This document shows, piece by piece, positions 15,526-23,450 of a stretch of 64,000 nucleotides of DNA. A model generated the notes under the pieces. That model did not search any database. It saw only the letters and a list, made by a program, of their open reading frames with translations, and was not told where the DNA came from. The DNA comes from Mucilaginibacter sp. cycad4 (GTDB lineage: Bacteria; Bacteroidota; Bacteroidia; Sphingobacteriales; Sphingobacteriaceae). Position numbers and translations under genes: made by a program. Position 1 is the first letter of the stretch; every line of letters begins with the position of its first letter. Location of the stretch: the NCBI RefSeq assembly GCF_034263275.1, contig NZ_CP139559.1, forward strand, positions 5,022,001 through 5,086,000, written 5' to 3'.

Positions 15526-16407
15526 GCCATTTTTCTTTGATGAGCTCAACAATATATACAAATCATTACTATCCATCCGGGACTTCTTAAAAAGTTTATT
15601 TCAACAGATTGACAGGCCGGCAGTTTGGCTACCCTATTAAGACTGTTCAAATGCACTCCCCCTCCAATCGAATTTCCCGAACCAATGCACTACCCAACAC
15701 TGCAATTTGTTCAACTAAATGCCTTTGTGCCGAAATTTAACATTTTTCCCCGACAGGGGATCCGGAAATTATTCGTCATCATTATGCGGCTTTCTACACA
15801 AAGTATCGGCAACTCATGGCCAATACGTCATAACCAGAAACCCATTAGATACTTATCCTGAAGGAGATCTGAATGATTGAAGCACCTCAAATATTACCCA
15901 GAACATTAATCACCCCAAAACCGCGTTTTTATCGCCAAAATCCAGATTTACGTTTGTCGTGAAAAGGGTAAAAAAACGGAACTTTCGCCTTTGAGCTAAT
16001 ATCCGTAACCAGCAATACAGCTCTTTGTATAGCGATAAAATATATTACCTTCAATTTCTGCTCTGCAGTTGCAGGCAAAAAGTCTTGTGCAGGCAGATAC
16101 TAAATTTCAATCATTTAACTTATTAAACCATAACAGCCTCAAGATTAACATTAAAGAACTTTTTTAGCAGGACTGGGATTACAGCCTGCGCAGTTAATTA
16201 AAAGAAGCGAATTACACATCTTTAAGTACTTCCTAGCTGGTGGATTGTAGAACGCACATTTGCCTGAATTGACACCACGAAGAGTAGCCCCAAATTATGA
16301 GCGGTTGAATTCTACAAGCATTACTGTTGTTTATTTATCCGCTATAAGAATTATGTTGATTTGTTTTTAAACAGTTTCTTAGAACGATACCTGGTTGTAA
16401 ATAGACA
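15526..16407. other. AT-rich stretch without recognisable genes
   Basis: I see no supported gene here. A 78-codon plus-strand frame at 15625-15861 has a proline-rich, unconvincing product. The stretch separates the tail locus from the insertion sequence and may contain the boundary of the tail element, but no tRNA gene or attachment repeat was recognised. Confidence 0.4.
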
Positions 16408-18056
16408 GTGCCGGTGAGTTAAGATTATAATTTTCACGACCTTATTACTTTTGGTCAGCGCCGCGCATTGCTCTTCGATTACGGCATTTATGTGTCTCAC
16501 AGAATTTCGGGGCCACAGGCTCTTTACCCCATATTTTATTGCCAGCACGCCTCGGGTGGTTTTTAAAATGTTCGTTTCGTTCTGAAAAATGCCTGTCAAT
16601 GGCAGCCTGGCAATCTTCAAGGCTGTCATAGTTGCTGTTATGTATAACTGTTCTTGCCAGGCCGGAAAAAACTGATTCGATCACGTTCAGGAACTGTGTA
16701 CAAGACGGTAAGGGCATTGGCACTACCAGCGGTCGACTTTCCTCATTATGATCTTTGATAAAGTTGAGCAAGATATTTGACCGGTGCCAACTTACATTGT
16801 CCCAACAAAGAAAAATACGTTTTTGATCCGAATATTTAGCTATAAGTATCTCGATGAGCTTCATAGTCTCGAATGTGTTTTTCTTAATGGAATAAAAGTG
16901 GGTAACCTGATTAGTAGATAATTCGAGAGCAGCGGTGCATATCACCACGCCCTTGTGCTTCTGTTTATTCGGTATTTGATAGTCCTCGTTGCCTTTTTTT
17001 AACATTCTTCCACCTTTGATTTTAACTCCAACCGGCCCGTATTCATCGATAGAAAAGAATTTTTCATCTTTCTTCAACCGTCTTAAAATATTTTGTAATC
17101 TATTGATTTTTTCACGGAACTTAGGGTCTTGACTGGTAAGCATGTCCCGCGACTTTTTAAAACGGTACCCATTTTGTTGGAGTGTGTAAGAAGTTTGCGC
17201 CCAGGAGACTTTTTCAGCGTAGATCTTTTCGTAAGTGTCTGCCAAGGCAGTGATTGTCCAACTGGTGCGGTTTAATCCGTGCATTTTCGGAGATTCATGT
17301 AGCAATTTGATGAGATTGTCCGCCCGTGCTTTCATCCGCTTTATTACCGTAGGAAAGACTTTGTGCTTAGGCAATTCAAACGCACTCAAGCCTTTGCTCT
17401 GATAGGTATTGATCCAGCTTTTTATAGTTTCAAATGTTGCCTCTGTTTTATCAGTTATGACCTTATAACAGGAGGTTTCCAGCGCCATGAGAAGTGTAGT
17501 AGCGATTTGCCATTTCCTTCGATTTACCGAACGTTTCCATTTTTTTAAAACTTTCAGGTCTTTCTCCGGTATAGATTGAATTATTGGGGGTTTTTCCGGC
17601 ACATCATTTTCTTTAATCCATATGTAGAATAATTCAGTGAACGGTAGATAGGCGTAGCCCTGGGGATATAGCTTTCGATATTTTCGCCAAACAGGTTTTG
17701 CTTTCACGCCTGGTTTTTCGTCAGCTAACAAACGTGGCAAAACGCTGAGGAACTGGACATACAAAGGGGTCATTCTATGTTGCTTAGGTTCTTCGGGCAT
17801 GAAAAAGTTCATGTCGTTTAGTTTTTCCGGGTAGGCTGCTTTGATACGCTTAAACTCAGTCATATATCGCCAGGAAGTAACAGTCGATATGCTCAGTTTT
17901 TTTGCGATCCGGTAGCCCGTCTCATCGCCGCGGATGAACTGTCTCCGCATAATGTTAATTTGCTTTTGAGGAATCTGGTGCCGTCTCATGGGCATTGGCC
18001 GTTGATTATATTAATTCAACCTGGCGGGTAAACAATTGTTTCAACTAAACTGACAC
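16408..18056 (-). mobile_element. IS630-family insertion sequence, ends tentative
   Basis: The transposase gene fills the element. Imperfect inverted repeats may mark its ends: GTGCCGGTGAGTTAAG at 16408 onward, and, on the opposite strand, GTGTCAGTTTAGTTGAA ending at 18056. They agree at most positions with one single-base gap. No target-site TA duplication was confirmed. The family is clear from the transposase; the exact boundaries are not. Confidence 0.55.
16445..17995 (-). CDS. IS630-family transposase (DDE)
   Basis: A 516-residue transposase. The N-terminal part has a helix-turn-helix-like region (residues 20-45, TGYRIAKKLSISTVTSWRY) followed by a long linker. The catalytic domain has D317 in FFSIDEYGPVG, D399 in IFLCWDNVSWH and E440 in LNVIESVFSG, the DDE triad of the IS630/Tc1-mariner group. 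The frame is intact. At 516 residues it is longer than many IS630 transposases (about 340-370), because of the extended region between the HTH and the catalytic domain. It sits between the repressor of the tail locus and the truncated end of the conjugative element, so it may have helped bring these together or delete part of the latter. Confidence 0.85.
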   Translation of the reverse strand: MPMRRHQIPQKQINIMRRQFIRGDETGYRIAKKLSISTVTSWRYMTEFKRIKAAYPEKLNDMNFFMPEEPKQHRMTPLYVQFLSVLPRLLADEKPGVKAKPVWRKYRKLYPQGYAYLPFTELFYIWIKENDVPEKPPIIQSIPEKDLKVLKKWKRSVNRRKWQIATTLLMALETSCYKVITDKTEATFETIKSWINTYQSKGLSAFELPKHKVFPTVIKRMKARADNLIKLLHESPKMHGLNRTSWTITALADTYEKIYAEKVSWAQTSYTLQQNGYRFKKSRDMLTSQDPKFREKINRLQNILRRLKKDEKFFSIDEYGPVGVKIKGGRMLKKGNEDYQIPNKQKHKGVVICTAALELSTNQVTHFYSIKKNTFETMKLIEILIAKYSDQKRIFLCWDNVSWHRSNILLNFIKDHNEESRPLVVPMPLPSCTQFLNVIESVFSGLARTVIHNSNYDSLEDCQAAIDRHFSERNEHFKNHPRRAGNKIWGKEPVAPKFCETHKCRNRRAMRGADQK

Positions 18057-18558
18057 GCCCAGCATCGTATAAATCAATCGCCGATTCATCTGCAGGGCGA
18101 GATTGTAGTTATTTTAATCAAGGAAAGCAATAATCGAAATCAGTGAATTTAAGTGCCCGGTTAAATCGTTTCACGCATTAATCTGTAATAAACATATAAA
18201 CTTACATGGCAGAAAACACAACTCTAATGGTAGCGCATTCTCCAGACTTGCAGGTGTTTTAATTACGCAGGAAACCGACCTGTAATGACATCATTCTCAG
18301 ATATCTGCTACCGGCAGTTATCAGCGGGTAAAAAAACATTTTCCCTTTAAAAACCACGAAGCTGTTCGTATATTGACATTGTAAAATCATTTACGCTCCT
18401 GTGTATCTTGTCAATAATCCTCTGTTTCAAGACAAATGGAATCGCAAAGGATCGTTGGACGATAAGGGAAATAAGAAAAAAGCATTTTACATCCTGCAAG
18501 ATTATTATCATCAAATTTCAAAAAAACAACTGTGGCTCCCCGTTCATTGGGTTCGGTT
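18057..18558. other. Intergenic region at the broken end of the conjugative element
   Basis: No gene is visible between the right end of the insertion sequence and the truncated traM. The missing part of traM and the genes that usually follow it (traN, traO and others) are not found here. A 97-codon plus-strand frame at 18408-18701 overlaps traM on the opposite strand and is not convincing. Confidence 0.45.
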
Positions 18559-18807
18559 TTAAGAGCTTTTGTAATCAGAATACCCCATCTTCCGCCAAAT
18601 TAACAGGAATTCAATTCTTAAAATACTTGGTTGATAAATTATTAAACATTCCAAAGCTGATCTTCCTGCTTTACCGCCGCCAAGTGCCCAGAACGCCATA
18701 GTGGTAAATGGAAGTACCAGCAAGGGTAATATCATCAGGAATCTTCTTTTCTTTAAAAATTCGTTGGTATGCTGCGGCTTCGCAGCCATCTGTTCTTGCT
18801 TTTTCAT
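18559..18807 (-). pseudogene. traM: Truncated conjugal transfer protein TraM
   Basis: The first 50 residues match the start of Bacteroides-type TraM: basic N-terminus, then FLKKRRFLMILPLLVLPFTT and FWALGGGKAG, the inner-membrane segment followed by the ALGGGKG-type motif. After residue 50 the product becomes unrelated (RSALECLIIYQPS...) and stops at residue 82, while TraM proteins are several hundred residues long. The break is near 18,655. It lies 5 bases downstream of traL in the expected tra order. TraM is a VirB10-like component, so the transfer machine cannot work from this copy. Confidence 0.75.
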
Positions 18808-18812
18808 AAGAT

Positions 18813-19151
18813 CTATTTTCGATGGGTTAATGAATCTGTTTTTACTACGGTATCCTCCCCTGGCGGCTTACCATTCGACGCTTCACCGATATGATGGGAA
18901 ATGTAGCTTACACTGGTACCCGGCGCGGACTTGCTGGGTTGCAGGATCAAGCTGGTCACCATCGCCCCCGCAAGTACCACGAGGATCAGGGCCAGTATCC
19001 ACGCTTGCCGGCGGAGGGAATAATTACCAGCCAGCCTGTTCATGCGCTTACTGGCCTGTGCCTGCCACCTAAGAATTTTTATGGCGATCCCGACCGCCAA
19101 CGGATCGTTTGCCGCATCAATAATTTTCGGTTGTCTGCTGAATAGGTTCAT
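18813..19151 (-). CDS. traL: Conjugal transfer protein TraL-like
   Basis: A 112-residue protein with one membrane segment at about residues 50-70 (WILALILVVLAGAMVTSLIL), a basic cytoplasmic N-terminal part and a periplasmic tail. Size, topology and position between traK and traM fit TraL (DUF3989 type) of CTnDOT-like elements. The name is assigned mainly from order. The start at 19151 is 5 bases from the stop of traK. Confidence 0.65.
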   Translation of the reverse strand: MNLFSRQPKIIDAANDPLAVGIAIKILRWQAQASKRMNRLAGNYSLRRQAWILALILVVLAGAMVTSLILQPSKSAPGTSVSYISHHIGEASNGKPPGEDTVVKTDSLTHRK

Positions 19152-19155
19152 AGGA

Positions 19156-19773
19156 TTAATTTTTAATGGTTGTATCGCGGTTGGTCAGCACCTGCCAGTG
19201 CTGGATCAGGAACCCGTGTGGATTATTGTCTGTCTGTTGCTGCATATCCCGGACCTCGCCGCGGGTCACCAGCTTCCGTGTAACCGTACTGCTCGCCCGG
19301 ATGAGCTTTTCGGTCGCGTAACACGTGAAGGAGTATGGAAACTGGTTTCCCTCCAAACTCGTACTGTCTACCTTGATCTGCTGCGAGATATTCGCAGAGA
19401 TCAGGTTATTGAAATAACCGGACTCTTTGAGGTTATCATACTGGTGTTTGGCGGATTCGTCGGCCAGGTAAAGCGCCTTGGAGATATTGGCCCGTATAGC
19501 CTGGTCATCCGGGCTGAGATTAAAAAAATCCTCGTGGAAAGTCTTGATATGATCCCGCAGCTCTACCGGCAGGTTGCTCTTCCGGTCAGAAGCGATCGCC
19601 TCCAGCACTTTCCCGTTATAGAGGATATGGACGGTTTGTTGTGCCCTGGCAACGGTTTTACCATTGATGTAACAAACAAAACAGGTAACGAAAATATTTG
19701 CGGCGATCAGCACGATGCTGAAAACTTTGATGTGCTTAAAGGCGGTGTCGATATTTTTGAGATGTGTAAACAT
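19156..19773 (-). CDS. traK: Conjugal transfer protein TraK
   Basis: A 205-residue protein of the TraK family of Bacteroidota conjugative elements (VirB8-like). It has a short cytoplasmic N-terminus (MFTHLKNIDTAFKHIKVFS), a membrane segment at about 16-37 (VFSIVLIAANIFVTCFVCYI) and a periplasmic domain that begins YINGKTVARAQQTVHILYNG and includes the conserved-looking LPVELRDHIKTFHEDFFNLS segment. It lies between traJ and traL, as usual. In the type IV secretion channel it would help assemble the inner-membrane complex. Confidence 0.85.
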   Translation of the reverse strand: MFTHLKNIDTAFKHIKVFSIVLIAANIFVTCFVCYINGKTVARAQQTVHILYNGKVLEAIASDRKSNLPVELRDHIKTFHEDFFNLSPDDQAIRANISKALYLADESAKHQYDNLKESGYFNNLISANISQQIKVDSTSLEGNQFPYSFTCYATEKLIRASSTVTRKLVTRGEVRDMQQQTDNNPHGFLIQHWQVLTNRDTTIKN

Positions 19774-19788
19774 GGCAATCGTATTTGG

Positions 19789-20997
19789 TTAAGGTTTTTT
19801 TTGATCACCGGTTAAGCGCCCGGCCTGGTAATTGTCGCCGTGATTCTCCCTGCCGCCGGACCGGTATCCCGCTGCAAGATCACCGGGCGCTGAAGCAAGA
19901 TTAAAAACACCGTTTAAGACCCGCTGCCCGCCGGCCGTACCCGCTTGGGTAATCGTACGGGAAGACTGGCTGATCAGCGTATTTACTTTTTGCAATAAAC
20001 CGTTTGCACCGCCTGCATTCACTATATATCCGGCAATGTTGGGCACCGTGAAATAACCGAGGATGCCAATGATCAGGAAGATCAGGTATGCGGTATCAGT
20101 GGCACTGAAGAATGTATCACCGGTGTTTTCGACCTGCGAGATATCCAGCTTGAGCATATTTTCCTGCACCTTGCCGATAATGGCTCCGAAGATATTGGCA
20201 ACCGGCAGCCATAGGAATACGTTGATATACTTGGCTAACCAGACGGAAAGCGTTTGCTGAAATCCGTCAAATACCGCCAACCCAAAAACGATCGGTCCGA
20301 GAATGGCCAGCACGATCAGGTAAAACGTCCTGATCGTATTGATACAAAGTGCAGCGGCTTCATAAAGTACCTGTAAAACCTCCGACATCCATTGCTTTAC
20401 CGTATTCCTGAAATTATAGGAGGCCTTGGCCATTGCAAATTTGACATCATTGCCAACACTTTCGAACACCCCCTCACTGCTACCGGACTTATCATCGGGA
20501 TGCGTGTACTTATACCATTTTTCCCGGTCCCCGTCCCCCTGATCACCGACATACATTTGCCAGGTTTCCGTCTGTTTTACTGCCGCTTCTTTGGCCTGCA
20601 ACAGCTTTTCGATAGCGGCGTCCGAATTTTGTACCATCCCCGAAGTAGCAGTGACGGTCGGTTGCATGATGCCGTTAATAACAGCGATCACACCCGGGAA
20701 AATGATCAGCGCGATACCCAGGGCGAAGGGACGCATCAGGGGATAAAAATCGATAGGCTCGGCATTGGCGATCTGCCGCCACACCCGGTAGCTAATATAC
20801 AATAGTGCGCCAAAACCTGCTATGGCGCGACCGACTCCGATGAGTTCGCCGCACAGTGGCAGCATATCATTATATACGCTGTCAAGGGTCGTCTGTAATC
20901 CATGGATGTCATCGGCAATCCCCGCTGCATGTGACTTAAATGGCAATAGTATCATGGCCATGGCGACGATGCCGGCAAATAATAGTTTCTTTTTCAT
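19789..20997 (-). CDS. traJ: Conjugal transfer protein TraJ
   Basis: A 402-residue polytopic membrane protein of the TraJ family (VirB6-like). A signal peptide-like start (KKKLLFAGIVAMAMILLPFK...SHAAG) is followed by GIGRAIAGFGALLYIS-like segments (GVGRAIAGFGALLYISYRVW), a motif DFYPLMRPFALGIALIIFPG and several further hydrophobic stretches. The C-terminus is polar. It would form the inner-membrane pore region of the mating channel. Position between the secreted helical proteins and traK matches related elements. Confidence 0.85.
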   Translation of the reverse strand: MKKKLLFAGIVAMAMILLPFKSHAAGIADDIHGLQTTLDSVYNDMLPLCGELIGVGRAIAGFGALLYISYRVWRQIANAEPIDFYPLMRPFALGIALIIFPGVIAVINGIMQPTVTATSGMVQNSDAAIEKLLQAKEAAVKQTETWQMYVGDQGDGDREKWYKYTHPDDKSGSSEGVFESVGNDVKFAMAKASYNFRNTVKQWMSEVLQVLYEAAALCINTIRTFYLIVLAILGPIVFGLAVFDGFQQTLSVWLAKYINVFLWLPVANIFGAIIGKVQENMLKLDISQVENTGDTFFSATDTAYLIFLIIGILGYFTVPNIAGYIVNAGGANGLLQKVNTLISQSSRTITQAGTAGGQRVLNGVFNLASAPGDLAAGYRSGGRENHGDNYQAGRLTGDQKKP

Positions 20998-21002
20998 TAT
21001 GA

Positions 21003-21650
21003 TCAGTTTTTAATAGTAAATACCTGTTTCATTGTCCGGATGTCCGCCAGATCTTTGGAGCGCTGGATAGCGAGCAATGCTCCCTGCCGGTTAAAGGATC
21101 GAAGGAACTGTAGCTTATCAGCCCCTGTTGCATAAAGCCGGTCAATGCTTTCGATGCGCTCCGCGTCTGACATCCGAAGCTCATTCGCCGTAATCAAATG
21201 CGTGAGTTCCGTCAGGTCATCCAGACTTTCGGCGAGTAGCCTGGAATACACATTTTCCATGTAAGCAAGCTCAGTGACGTTGAAAACATCGCTGCTCCGG
21301 AATCCCGAGATGGCCGCCTTATACTCACCTACTAATCTGACCTGCATACTGATGATTTCACCTACACGCCCGTAGTTCCTGATAGAAGGGTTGATGGCCA
21401 TCAAGCTTCCCAGATAGAGATCGTGCAGGTTAAAATTACCTTTGGATAAGTTCGAGACCAGGCCATAGCCTTTGCTATAGATCTGGTAGCCGGTCTTCAT
21501 ATCGTTTAGGATATTCTTGAACTGTGTTAGCTTCTTCACATCGAGTATCAGTTGCTGGAGTTCCTGGCTTTGAGCCGATGCTTTCCCTGGAATGATGAAG
21601 GACAATAGCTGCAAAACCAGCGGTAACATATATTTCAAAAGATGCTTCAT
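21003..21650 (-). CDS. Secreted helical protein of the tra operon, paralogue 3
   Basis: The likely start is the ATG at 21650 (MKHLLKYMLPLVLQLL), which gives a signal peptide ending near SAQSQ. The mature protein is all helical. Its C-terminal third (LAYMENVYSRLLAESLDDLT, RMSDAERIESIDRLYATG, then IQRSKDLADIRTMKQVF) aligns with that of the gene at 22331, and more weakly with 21661. So three adjoining genes are related. By position between traG and traJ it may be a VirB5-like or outer surface component of the channel. Such genes are sometimes labelled tellurite-resistance TerB, which the sequence here does not support. Confidence 0.6.
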   Translation of the reverse strand: MKHLLKYMLPLVLQLLSFIIPGKASAQSQELQQLILDVKKLTQFKNILNDMKTGYQIYSKGYGLVSNLSKGNFNLHDLYLGSLMAINPSIRNYGRVGEIISMQVRLVGEYKAAISGFRSSDVFNVTELAYMENVYSRLLAESLDDLTELTHLITANELRMSDAERIESIDRLYATGADKLQFLRSFNRQGALLAIQRSKDLADIRTMKQVFTIKN

Positions 21651-21660
21651 AGCGAAATGG

Positions 21661-22347
21661 TTAATGAGTGAAGTATAAAGCCCTGCTCGCCTGTAAGGAG
21701 CTGTTTTCCAGCTGCCGCTGAACGATGAGTATTTTAACACCATCCAGGAAAGACATCATAAACCGGTAGTTATCCTTCATCGCTTCATGGATCTCACTGA
21801 TCAGCCGCAGTCGCTCCGAATCATTCACTTTCAGCCGGCCATCCGTAATAACCTGCTGAAGTTGAGCGATCTGTAAATCGCAGTCCCTGTTAACGGCGTT
21901 ACCCACCGTTGCTACGTATTGCACTTCCTGAGGCCTCAATCCGGTATGCTCATTCACCTTTCCAAATGCCCGGCCTATTTCGCTCCGCCAGTTCAGGATC
22001 TCGTCGATCTGCGGATTTTTCCTGATCGCAGGATCAGCGGTTTCGAGCCTGGTATAAAATCCGGTATGCAGCGTGTATTCAGAACTGAGATAACCGGATA
22101 TGGAACCGAGTCCTTTGCCGGCGATCTGATAGCCATCCCTGACGTAGCCGCCAAGAACCTGGAGCGCGGCAATCTGCTGAAGCAGGTATTTCTTCTGAGT
22201 GCTGTTCTGCCGGAACCACTCCGCGAAAGTTTGTGCATGGGCTTTTGTGCCCATGGCCGGAACAGCCAGTACCCAGGAAGTATAAAAAAACAGCATGAAA
22301 ACCCGTTTGCTGCATTTTCGTTTGTTGGTCTTATTGAGAGATTCCAT
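21661..22347 (-). CDS. Secreted helical protein of the tra operon, paralogue 2
   Basis: A 228-residue protein with an N-terminal membrane or signal segment (FMLFFYTSWVLAVPAMGT...AHAQ). A helical mature part follows, with an ALQVLGGYVRDGYQIAGKGL segment matching YQIYSKGYGLVSNLSKGN of the next gene. The C-terminal region has LKVNDSERLRLISEIHEAM and QRQLENSSLQASRALYF, similar to its two neighbours. It overlaps the upstream gene by 17 bases. The role is unknown; context suggests a periplasmic part of the conjugation channel. Confidence 0.6.
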   Translation of the reverse strand: MESLNKTNKRKCSKRVFMLFFYTSWVLAVPAMGTKAHAQTFAEWFRQNSTQKKYLLQQIAALQVLGGYVRDGYQIAGKGLGSISGYLSSEYTLHTGFYTRLETADPAIRKNPQIDEILNWRSEIGRAFGKVNEHTGLRPQEVQYVATVGNAVNRDCDLQIAQLQQVITDGRLKVNDSERLRLISEIHEAMKDNYRFMMSFLDGVKILIVQRQLENSSLQASRALYFTH

Positions 22348-23017
22348 AAAGCTTTTTGATGGTTTTTATTTCACCTGTTTCCTTGCCACGCTGCTGGCTG
22401 AGTAATATATTCTGCTCGTTGAAGCGATGCAGATCATCATAGTTTTCATCAAGCTGATCGCCCGCTTTATTGATGAGAACGAGCCGCTGCTCATCGGTCA
22501 TCTGGGTTTTGAACCCGTTAATGACCATCATGATCTGATCCAGGTTCTTCAGGCTTGCATCCAGCATTCCGGCATACACCTCTTCCATATAGCTCAATTC
22601 CGCCGGGCTGAAACGGCCATTATGATTGACCACCGCCCAGGCTTGCCGGTATTCCCTGACCATTGCCAATTGCTTTGTCGTCATATCCTTGATCCGCTGG
22701 TAATAAGTGATCACGGATTTGATCTGCCACAGCTCATCATAGTAATTGCTGTAGAGTTGGCGCTGCCGATCTGTCCAACCGGTAATTTCGTCCAGCCTGA
22801 GTTTGGAAAGCTGATTCTCCAAAGCCTTCTGCGCGTTTTGCAGCCAGATCGTTTGATTTTGCATGCGCTGCACTTTGAGATCGATCGCCTTGATCACTTT
22901 CGTGGCCGCGGCTTTGATAACGTCCGTAATGACGAACTGTGCCCTGGCATTTTCAGCCGATACCGATACCAGCACAAAAGCAAGACTGATCGGCAGCGTA
23001 ACCTTAAAAATTTTCAT
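22331..23017 (-). CDS. Conjugal transfer protein TraI-like, paralogue 1
   Basis: The start is set at 23017 because a GGGAGG site lies just upstream of that ATG (MKIFKVTLPISLAFVLVS); an upstream in-frame start lacks this. The 228-residue product has a signal peptide ending ARAQF and then FVITDVIKAAATKVIKAIDL, a typical start of the protein called TraI in Sphingobacteria elements. The rest is coiled-coil (NQTIWLQNAQKALENQLSKL) and ends in the shared block LSYMEEVYAGMLDASLKNLD and KTIKKLYGISQ. It is the first of three related genes. Function is not known in detail. Confidence 0.65.
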   Translation of the reverse strand: MKIFKVTLPISLAFVLVSVSAENARAQFVITDVIKAAATKVIKAIDLKVQRMQNQTIWLQNAQKALENQLSKLRLDEITGWTDRQRQLYSNYYDELWQIKSVITYYQRIKDMTTKQLAMVREYRQAWAVVNHNGRFSPAELSYMEEVYAGMLDASLKNLDQIMMVINGFKTQMTDEQRLVLINKAGDQLDENYDDLHRFNEQNILLSQQRGKETGEIKTIKKLYGISQ

Positions 23018-23068
23018 AATCCTCCCTTCTCCCGACAATGCCGGGCTTTAAATCAATTAGCCATCAAA

Positions 23069-23440
23069 TCATTGTACTTTTTGGTAGGTAGCCCCGAACG
23101 AAAGGCTTTTGAAATCCGGCTTAAAATATATCTGTCTGCCAAACGCAGTTTCCTGCAGGATAAAACCGTCTGTGTTGAATGTAGCCATCCAGCGGGTTCG
23201 TTTGTATTCCATCGGGCCAACGTTGCCATGATCGATTCTTCGAAATCCGGTCCTTCTTTCTACCTGGTAAGACTTGCTTTGCCGATTGAAATCCTGAATA
23301 ATAAGCGTATCGTTCACGACACTGAATTCTTGTTTGAAGGCCGTTGTATAAATTCCGGCTATTGATTTTTCCTTAGCACTTTCACAGCCGGCTACGCATA
23401 ACGTAATCATGATCATTAATTGAACTTTCAGCGTTTTCAT
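23069..23440 (-). CDS. Small lipoprotein in the tra operon
   Basis: From the ATG at 23440 the 123-residue product has a lipoprotein signal (MKTLKVQLMIMITLCVAGCE, cysteine at 19). The mature domain is strand-rich: AGIYTTAFKQEFSVVNDTL, a basic RRTGFRRIDHGNVGP loop and ATFNTDGFILQETAFGRQIY. It looks like a small periplasmic beta-barrel or TraO/exclusion-type lipoprotein, but no family is recognised. It lies 10 bases downstream of traG and 51 upstream of the TraI-like gene, so it is most likely co-transcribed. Longer upstream starts would overlap traG. Confidence 0.55.
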   Translation of the reverse strand: MKTLKVQLMIMITLCVAGCESAKEKSIAGIYTTAFKQEFSVVNDTLIIQDFNRQSKSYQVERRTGFRRIDHGNVGPMEYKRTRWMATFNTDGFILQETAFGRQIYFKPDFKSLSFGATYQKVQ

Positions 23441-23450
23441 AGGCCTTACT

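Noticed and set aside
15625..15861. A 78-codon plus-strand frame downstream of the repressor
   Set aside because: Proline-rich with no recognisable motif and no operon link; too weak to list as a gene.
19042..19815. A 257-codon plus-strand frame opposite traK
   Set aside because: TraK on the minus strand is clear from membrane topology and operon order; the antisense product is not.
21003..22347. Tellurite-resistance (TerB) label for two tra-operon genes
   Set aside because: Such labels occur for genes in this place, but the products are secreted and helical, related to the TraI-like neighbour, with no TerB features that I can see.
22427..23365. A 312-codon plus-strand frame opposite the TraI-like gene
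   Set aside because: It covers two well-supported minus-strand genes with signal peptides and has no recognisable product.
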